Assembly: GCA_003233615.1 (NCBI GenBank)
Contig: QIMB01000071.1
Coordinates: 1 to 10,377 of the forward strand
Direction of reading: 5' to 3'
DNA length: 10,377 nt
From: Nitrospirota bacterium
Lineage (GTDB): Bacteria > Nitrospirota > Nitrospiria > Nitrospirales > UBA8639
The notes beneath the pieces are model-generated. The model was not told the origin of the DNA, did not search any database, and worked only from the letters and a program-made list of their open reading frames with translations. Of this stretch, positions 6,082 through 10,377 are shown one piece after another; positions within the stretch are counted from its first letter, which is position 1; every line of letters starts with the position of its first letter. Position numbers and translations under genes: made by a program.

Positions 6082-6849
6082 ATGTATGAAGAGATATTAA
6101 AGATTCCGGTAATTGATATTCATACCCACATAAAACCGGGTAAGCCTCATGCTGTGAACCTTTATGATATTATTTCTTACCATTTTGTCCTGGCAGATTT
6201 GGAGGCGGTCGGTTTACCAAGAGAAAAATGGCAAAAAGATGGATTGTCTTTAGAGGAAAAAGTGGCAAAGACGATTCCGTTTTTTCAAAAATGTCGTAAT
6301 ACCGGTACTTTCCGCTGCCTACAAAATCTACTTACTGATCTCTACGGAATTGAGGATCCACTTAGTCCAAAAAATTGGGAGAAAACTTATGAGGTAGTTG
6401 AAGAGAAAGGCAGGAATTCAGATTGGGCGAATAAAATTCTTAAAGAGAAAGTTAACCTGAGCCACATTGTAGTGGATTATGCTGCCCGGGTAGATAATCC
6501 ACTTCTTGCACCAGAACTTTTCTCTTACACCAGGGAGATAGGTGCTTTAGTTTGGATGCCGAACCTGGTAAATCAGTTATCACAATATTTGGGTGATTTC
6601 CCAATATCAGCTTCAGAGATTGAAAGAGGAGTGGAAAGTTACATCAATGAGATGGTTCCCGATGGGGTTAGATCGGTAACGATAGGCGTGCCCATTACTT
6701 TTCGAATTTTGGAACCCAGTTCAGGTGAAGTAAACCGTATTCTTCTTCACGACAGAGAATTGAATAATTCTTCTGAGTTAGAAAAAATGCTAGTTTCCTC
6801 TTATATCATTCACACGGCACTTCATATTTATCAGGAAAGGAGAAATTAA
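6082..6849 (+). CDS. Uronate-isomerase-like amidohydrolase, N-terminal part
   Basis: This 255-residue frame carries the N-terminal part of a metal-dependent hydrolase related to glucuronate isomerase (amidohydrolase superfamily). The first strand has VIDIHTHI with metal ligands His14 and His16. It continues through helical regions typical of the uronate isomerase branch and ends near HTALHIYQERRN at the TAA 6847-6849. The rest of the fold is in the next frame (6851-7333). The ATG at 6082 has only a poor ribosome binding site (AGAGAAG); the strong AGGAGG and an in-frame ATG lie upstream at 6045 and 6058, separated from this frame by TAA at 6067. The gene may therefore be translated by reinitiation or not at all. 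The intact ancestor would have been about 420-430 residues. The alternative is two errors in the assembly. Confidence 0.7.
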   Translation: MYEEILKIPVIDIHTHIKPGKPHAVNLYDIISYHFVLADLEAVGLPREKWQKDGLSLEEKVAKTIPFFQKCRNTGTFRCLQNLLTDLYGIEDPLSPKNWEKTYEVVEEKGRNSDWANKILKEKVNLSHIVVDYAARVDNPLLAPELFSYTREIGALVWMPNLVNQLSQYLGDFPISASEIERGVESYINEMVPDGVRSVTIGVPITFRILEPSSGEVNRILLHDRELNNSSELEKMLVSSYIIHTALHIYQERRN

Positions 6850-6853
6850 TGTG
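6833..6853 (+). promoter_or_regulatory. Internal ribosome binding site at the frame break
   Basis: AGGAAAGGAG (6833-6842) lies 8 bases before GTG 6851 and inside the last codons of the upstream frame. The stop TAA (6847-6849) is one base away from the GTG, so ribosomes ending the first frame could reinitiate on the second. Confidence 0.4.
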
Positions 6854-7333
6854 GCTTTGAGCTTAGGTGCACGTTGGAAATCCATGGAAGGCAAAGCCGG
6901 CAAAACCACCAGCACCTTTGACCCACAGACTCTGTTCCAGATTGCTAATCTGGCTGCCTCTTACCCAAGAATAAACTTTTTCGTCCTTCTCTGTGCTTAT
7001 CCTCTAAATCAAGATCTCTCACTGCTTGCCAAGATGCAGCCTAATATTATTCCGACCGGTTACTGGTGGCATGCCATGTATCCAGAGTATATTGGACGGA
7101 TGCTATCCGAAAGATTAGATATTATTCCTTACTCTAAATTTCTTGGTTTTTTCTCTGATGCTTATATGGCTGAGTGGGTTTACGGTAAGTTGAGTGTCAT
7201 AAGGAAAGAGACTGCCAGGGTTTTAGCCGAGAAGGTTTCTCAGGGCTACTACAGTGAAGAACTTGCTATTGAGATCAGCCGGGCAATATTTTTTGAGAAT
7301 CCCAACAGCCTCTACTTGTTGAATTTCGCCTAG
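6851..7333 (+). CDS. Uronate-isomerase-like amidohydrolase, C-terminal part
   Basis: This 160-residue frame, starting at GTG, completes the fold begun at 6082. It opens VALSLGARWK, which continues the preceding helix and strand of the N-terminal part without a visible gap. It then shows the C-terminal signature of glucuronate-isomerase-like proteins: IIPTGYWWHAMYPEYI (67-81) and LGFFSDAYMAEWVYGKLS (98-115), with Asp103 the likely metal-binding Asp. The ending YSEELAIEISRAIFFENP matches the helix where these proteins normally end. Removing one T, or four bases, in AATTAAT around 6845 would fuse the two frames. A separate, catalytically useful polypeptide is unlikely because the HxH ligands are in the other half, unless both halves assemble. 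Confidence 0.7.
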   Translation: MALSLGARWKSMEGKAGKTTSTFDPQTLFQIANLAASYPRINFFVLLCAYPLNQDLSLLAKMQPNIIPTGYWWHAMYPEYIGRMLSERLDIIPYSKFLGFFSDAYMAEWVYGKLSVIRKETARVLAEKVSQGYYSEELAIEISRAIFFENPNSLYLLNFA

Positions 7334-7417
7334 TTAATTATGGGGAATCTGACAGGTCAATATTACAGGGAAAAAGTGTTGAAGTCATCATCGCCGAATG
7401 CAGTGGGGAGAAATAAT

Positions 7418-7738
7418 ATGGACATCAATAAGCACTCTTGTATCTATATTAAGGAACTAAACAGGGTTCTTCTATCACTCCCCATGGGCGATATTGAGAA
7501 GGGGATGGAGATTCTCTGGCAATGTTACCTTAGGGAGGGAACGATATTTACCATGAGAGATGGCGGCCATGGATACAGCTTGGCGAAGGGTGCACAAATG
7601 CGTCCTATGCTCGCTGAACTTTGCGGGAGGGTAACGGGCTACTGCCGGGGACGCGGCGGTTCAATGCATATAGCCGATGTTATGTTTAAAGGAATTAAAT
7701 CAGATGACCAGTTTACCAAAAGCATTATTGCTAGGTGA
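7418..7738 (+). pseudogene. Chimera of SIS-domain and pyruvate dehydrogenase E1-alpha fragments
   Basis: The frame encodes 106 residues from ATG 7418, which has GGGGAG at 7405-7410 with 7-base spacing; an earlier ATG at 7340 lacks such a site. The first part, IYIKELNRVLLSLPMGDIEK through GTIFTMRDGG, resembles the start of phosphoheptose-isomerase-type SIS proteins (helical lead, then the TIFxMGNGGS strand and turn). It then passes directly into GHGYSLAKGAQM and CGRVTGYCRGRGGSMHIADV, which is clearly the E1-alpha thiamine-diphosphate dehydrogenase signature. After HIADV homology ends and the last residues come from the leader of the next gene. Neither fragment contains a complete active site, so no function is expected. 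The joint lies near 7553-7566, where both families have a glycine-rich turn, suggesting illegitimate recombination over very short homology. Confidence 0.65.
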
Positions 7739-8294
7739 TTCGATTCGCATGAGCTACCAACCGATTGTTGCTGAACTCCTTGCGGGTAGGGTTGATATCG
7801 TTGGTTCGAGCGATAATTGTCAATATAGTCTGTATACGTTATCCTCACTTGACAGATGGAGCAATGAGCTCGGCAAGCCGGATATTGTCCATTGGAACAA
7901 TGGGCTCCACGATGCAGGGCATAATCCGTATCGGGCACCAGTCCAAATTCCAATTGATATCTATCGAAACAACCTTGAATTTATTCTAATACGTCTTAAA
8001 CAGATGACATCGCTTATCACATGGGCTACTATAACCCCTGTGCATCCAAACCGACCATTTCGAGATGAGGAATGGTCATGGCATAATGAAGAAATTGAGC
8101 AATACAACAAAGTAGCCATTGAACTGATGATGGACAATGATATTGAGATTAATGACCTTCATTCAATAGTTGCTTCTGATCCAGATAGGTATCTGTGCGA
8201 TGACCAACTTCACCTTAGTGAAACAGGGAAGGCAAAGTGCGCAGAAGCCGTTAGCAAAGCTATTACGTCTATGCTGGTAAAATTGACAACATAA
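7704..8294 (+). CDS. SGNH/GDSL-family hydrolase
   Basis: This 196-residue protein is a complete SGNH hydrolase, a fold of esterases and lipases that often deacetylate carbohydrates. Block I is LLLGDSIRMSY with the catalytic Ser13. Gly34 in VGSSDN fits block II. HWNNGLHDAG (63-72) supplies the Asn of block III. DDQLHLSETG (166-175) gives the catalytic Asp167 and His170 of block V. No signal peptide is visible, so the protein seems cytoplasmic, acting on imported substrate. ATG 7704 is chosen because AAAGGAA at 7688-7694 precedes it by 9 bases; ATG 7677 lies in the E1-alpha fragment and has no site. The gene overlaps the end of the chimeric pseudogene in another frame. Similar small hydrolases occur beside sulfatases and glycosidases. 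The substrate is unknown. Confidence 0.85.
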   Translation: MTSLPKALLLGDSIRMSYQPIVAELLAGRVDIVGSSDNCQYSLYTLSSLDRWSNELGKPDIVHWNNGLHDAGHNPYRAPVQIPIDIYRNNLEFILIRLKQMTSLITWATITPVHPNRPFRDEEWSWHNEEIEQYNKVAIELMMDNDIEINDLHSIVASDPDRYLCDDQLHLSETGKAKCAEAVSKAITSMLVKLTT

Positions 8295-8341
8295 TAACAA
8301 GTTGGAATTTATTTGAAGTACGAAAATGGAAAGGAAAACGC

Positions 8342-9754
8342 ATGAAAAACAGACCGAACATAGTCGTAGTTGTTTCTGATACGCTTCGCGCCGCAAGCGT
8401 GGGGTGTTACGGAAACTCAAAGATACATACCCCGAACATCGATGCCTTTGCAAAGCAGAGCATATGCTTTACCCGTGCATATCCCGAGAGTTTGCCAACC
8501 ATACCCGTGCGCCGTGCGCTGCATACTGGACGCCGTGCCTATCCGTTTCGAAACTACCATCCTGTAAAGTGGGACATTGTATATCTTCCGGGCTGGCAGG
8601 CTATGGACAATGGCAAAGACAGCTTGGCTGAGAATCTGGCTGCTGCCGGATACCACACCGGCTTTGCAACTGACACGCTTCCCTATTTCGCGCCAGGATT
8701 CAATTTCACCCGGGGCTTCTGGCAGTGGGAGTATATCCGTGGTCAACAGCAGGATCGTTGGAAATCACCATACGCGGTCTCCGAAGAGAGGCTCGCACGC
8801 TACGGGAACGTTGACGAGCTAAAAAAAGAGATTCATCAACTGATACCCATGCATCTGGCAAACACGAGTCAGATCAAAAGCGAAGAAGACACATCCACTG
8901 CGCACACTTTTCAATGGGGCATGAGGTTTCTGGAAGACAACCGAAACGGACAACCTTTTTATCTATTGCTTGATTGCTTTGATCCACACGAGCCGTGGGA
9001 AGCTCCCGAGAAGTACTACTTGATGTATGGTGATCCCAATTATTCCGGGCGTCGAATCGTGCATTGTTCGTATGCTCCGGCTGACAAGATCGGATACACG
9101 CCGGAGGAAATTGCCTATGTCAAAGCACAGTATGATGGGCTCGTGTCGCTCGTTGACATGTGGTTCGGCAAGTTCATCGATAGGCTGGATCAACTCGGCT
9201 TTGCAGAAAATACGGCAGTTTTTTTCATCTCTGACCATGGCACCAACTTCTGCGATAACCCGCGAAATATCATTGGCAAACCGGCAGACGCCATGTATCC
9301 AGGCGTGATGCATCTTCCGTTCCTATTCCGCCTCCCGAATGAAGCCGGCGCGGGAACCGTACGTAACGATCTGGTTTACAACATCGACCTTACCAGTACG
9401 GTCTATGCCCTTGGCGGAATCAAATCAGCCGACGGGGTAGATGGGCAAAGCCTTCTTCCCCTTATTAATGAGACCGAAGACTGGAAGACACGGGAATACC
9501 TGACATGCCGTTACGGCAATTCCGTGTGCTACATCGATGACCATACTTGGGCCATGGGTAATATCGATGGGAATCCGCAGGAGCTTTTTGATCTGGAGTC
9601 CGATCCTAATTGCCGGGTCAACATTCTTGAAAAAGACGGGGAGAAAAGGTGGAAGCAAGCGTGGGATCGATTGATTTATGATGCGCGGGGAAATATGCCC
9701 GACTACCGAAGCATGAACCGTACAGATGCGATTGGCCAGAAACCGGCGAGATAG
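8342..9754 (+). CDS. Sulfatase-fold hydrolase (alkaline phosphatase superfamily), Thr at the nucleophile position
   Basis: This 470-residue protein has the whole sulfatase fold. Metal-site residues are Asp13 in VVVVSDTLRA, and Asp298 and His299 in FFISDHG. DCFDPHEPW (211-219) with His216 matches the D-x-H-x-P loop, and Lys313 and His324 follow as in family S1 enzymes. The region equivalent to the formylglycine signature is SLPTIPVRRALHTGR: counting back from TGR puts Thr53 where Cys or Ser of C/S-x-P-x-R should be, while Pro55 and Arg57 are kept. Without Cys or Ser no formylglycine can form, so it may be a phosphatase- or phosphodiesterase-like hydrolase using Thr, or a divergent sulfatase-like subgroup. 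No signal peptide is seen. The AAGGAAA stretch before ATG 8342 fits. The tail KDGEKRWKQAWDRL is a normal C-terminal helix. The gene is GC-richer than the block before 7334. Confidence 0.87.
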   Translation: MKNRPNIVVVVSDTLRAASVGCYGNSKIHTPNIDAFAKQSICFTRAYPESLPTIPVRRALHTGRRAYPFRNYHPVKWDIVYLPGWQAMDNGKDSLAENLAAAGYHTGFATDTLPYFAPGFNFTRGFWQWEYIRGQQQDRWKSPYAVSEERLARYGNVDELKKEIHQLIPMHLANTSQIKSEEDTSTAHTFQWGMRFLEDNRNGQPFYLLLDCFDPHEPWEAPEKYYLMYGDPNYSGRRIVHCSYAPADKIGYTPEEIAYVKAQYDGLVSLVDMWFGKFIDRLDQLGFAENTAVFFISDHGTNFCDNPRNIIGKPADAMYPGVMHLPFLFRLPNEAGAGTVRNDLVYNIDLTSTVYALGGIKSADGVDGQSLLPLINETEDWKTREYLTCRYGNSVCYIDDHTWAMGNIDGNPQELFDLESDPNCRVNILEKDGEKRWKQAWDRLIYDARGNMPDYRSMNRTDAIGQKPAR

Positions 9755-9760
9755 GAATTC

Positions 9761-9804
9761 CAACAAGGCGCTACAGCGAACGGCTGTCACCGTCGCTGAG
9801 CTTG
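9761..9804 (+). repeat. Intergenic hairpin repeat, copy C
   Basis: CAGCG (9774-9778) pairs with CGCTG (9794-9798), A9779 is unpaired, and ACGG (9780-9783) pairs with CCGT (9790-9793) around the loop CTGTCA. Outer arms GCGCTA and AGCTTGA are shared with copy A (599-655). The inner stem differs from copy A on both sides in a compensating way. The copy lies between the sulfatase-like gene and the URO-D gene, and no T-run follows it. Confidence 0.75.
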
Positions 9805-9836
9805 AATGTGAGATTCAAAGTAACAGAGGAGAAGTA

Positions 9837-10377
9837 ATGAATACCAGAGAACGATTTGTGAAAACGCTGACAGGAGAAAAAGTCGATAGAGTTCCCTTTA
9901 TGAAAATATTCGGTGGTGCTAATGCTATCCATCCAGCTTGGGAAGAAGAGTATCCCGGTATCGGGGAATGTATAGACGAATTTCTTGGGTTTGAGGGGAC
10001 ATGCCGAGGCTGGGCAAGAACACCTGTAAACATGGACCCGTCAGGAATGGGAATGCCAGAGATTTTGAAAGAGGATGAAAGAATAGTAGTTCAAAGAAGA
10101 GGTGACGGCACTGTTGATCAGATACACAAAAGTGGCGATTATAACCGTCACACCATTGAGTGGCCAATAAAGAGGAGGGATGATTGGGAAATATACAAGG
10201 AAAAGCACCTTGACCCCGATGACCCGACACGCTTTCCGGAAAACTGGGACGAACTTGTCAGGGAATACAAGGACCGGGATTACTCCCTTCAGCTCACCCA
10301 TCGGGGAGTCTACGGTTTTGCCAGGGAGAGGATGGGGGATGAGAATCTTGCCTTTACTTTCTATGATGACCCAGAAC
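9837..10377 (+). CDS. URO-D-superfamily protein, N-terminal part, runs off the window
   Basis: The first 180 residues are present and the frame is still open at the last base. It starts MNTRERFVKTLTGEKVDRVP, the standard N-terminus of uroporphyrinogen-decarboxylase-fold TIM barrels. It continues with an extended insert-rich segment (WPIKRRDDWEIYKEKHLDPD) typical of the non-hemE members of the family, which are related to corrinoid methyltransferases such as MtaA and CmuA. The heme-pathway motif around W-x-R-Q-A-G-R is not seen, so heme synthesis is unlikely. GAGGAG at 9827-9832 precedes ATG 9837 well. The leader and first codons resemble those of the truncated copy at 3354, and both follow a copy of the hairpin repeat. 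In glycan-degrading bacteria these genes accompany sugar isomerases and dehydrogenases, but their substrate is generally unknown. Confidence 0.85.
   Translation, partial: MNTRERFVKTLTGEKVDRVPFMKIFGGANAIHPAWEEEYPGIGECIDEFLGFEGTCRGWARTPVNMDPSGMGMPEILKEDERIVVQRRGDGTVDQIHKSGDYNRHTIEWPIKRRDDWEIYKEKHLDPDDPTRFPENWDELVREYKDRDYSLQLTHRGVYGFARERMGDENLAFTFYDDPE

Larger units (their letters stand above)
6058..7333 (+). pseudogene. Ancestral extent of the uronate-isomerase-like gene, with two lesions
   Basis: Taken together the region reads as one gene starting at ATG 6058 behind AGGAGG. Codon 4 is TAA (6067-6069), after which the same frame continues as LERRMYEEILKIPVIDIHTH, a natural N-terminus for this family. 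A frame change near 6845-6850 then splits the protein in its middle. Two independent lesions argue for gene decay, although sequencing or assembly error cannot be excluded. The product would have isomerised or hydrolysed a uronate-like substrate, consistent with the isomerase and dehydrogenase genes just upstream in the same AT-rich block. Confidence 0.6.

Noticed and set aside
7340..7417. Upstream ATG 7340 as start of the chimeric frame
   Set aside because: No Shine-Dalgarno site before it, while ATG 7418 has GGGGAG at good spacing and fits the SIS-type N-terminus.
1..10377. CRISPR array, tRNA or rRNA genes, defence or toxin-antitoxin genes
   Set aside because: No regularly spaced direct repeats, no tRNA cloverleaf or rRNA-like stretch, and no protein motif of such systems was found on reading both strands.

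Overview
The window looks like an accessory region from an uncultured, probably environmental bacterium with a carbohydrate-degrading lifestyle. It encodes a GH116-type glycosidase, a sulfatase-fold hydrolase, an SGNH hydrolase, a sugar-isomerase-like TIM barrel, a medium-chain dehydrogenase, a uronate-isomerase-like amidohydrolase and uroporphyrinogen-decarboxylase-fold (URO-D) proteins. This mix is familiar from glycan-degrading uncultured lineages such as the PVC group, Armatimonadota and Poribacteria, but no phylum marker is present and I would not assign one. All intact genes lie on the + strand with Shine-Dalgarno sites.

Layout. Bases 1-667 hold no intact gene: a hairpin-rich stretch (1-120), a broken minus-strand gene resembling the small DUF6788 family (312-518), and a hairpin repeat (599-655) that runs into the ribosome binding site of the GH116 gene (668-3328). 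A half copy of the repeat overlaps the end of that gene. It is followed by a URO-D gene cut off after 55 codons (3354-3521) by an internally deleted IS66-like element with recognisable terminal inverted repeats (3518-4133). Next comes a visibly AT-richer block: sugar phosphate isomerase/epimerase (4163-4960), Zn-type dehydrogenase (4975-6036), and a uronate-isomerase-like gene in two pieces (6058-7333) with a nonsense codon at codon 4 and a frame break near 6850. Bases 7418-7738 are an in-frame chimera of a SIS-domain fragment and a pyruvate-dehydrogenase E1-alpha fragment, running into an intact SGNH hydrolase (7704-8294). A GC-richer sulfatase-fold gene (8342-9754) has Thr where sulfatases carry the formylglycine Cys or Ser. 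Another full copy of the hairpin repeat (9761-9804) precedes a second URO-D gene (from 9837) that runs off the window.

How it may work together. The GH116 enzyme, the SGNH hydrolase and the sulfatase-like protein could strip a decorated glycoside, and the isomerase, dehydrogenase and uronate-isomerase-like genes could have processed released sugars or sugar acids. This is inference from gene content; nothing shows a single operon.

The most striking property is decay and rearrangement. At least five broken or chimeric genes, an IS remnant and three copies of a hairpin repeat sit at gene borders, and base composition changes between blocks. I see no defence system, CRISPR array, tRNA or rRNA, and no clear case for a wholly new multi-gene system. 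The best leads are the repeat family with compensatory stem changes, the SIS/E1-alpha/SGNH mosaic, and the Thr-type sulfatase homolog.
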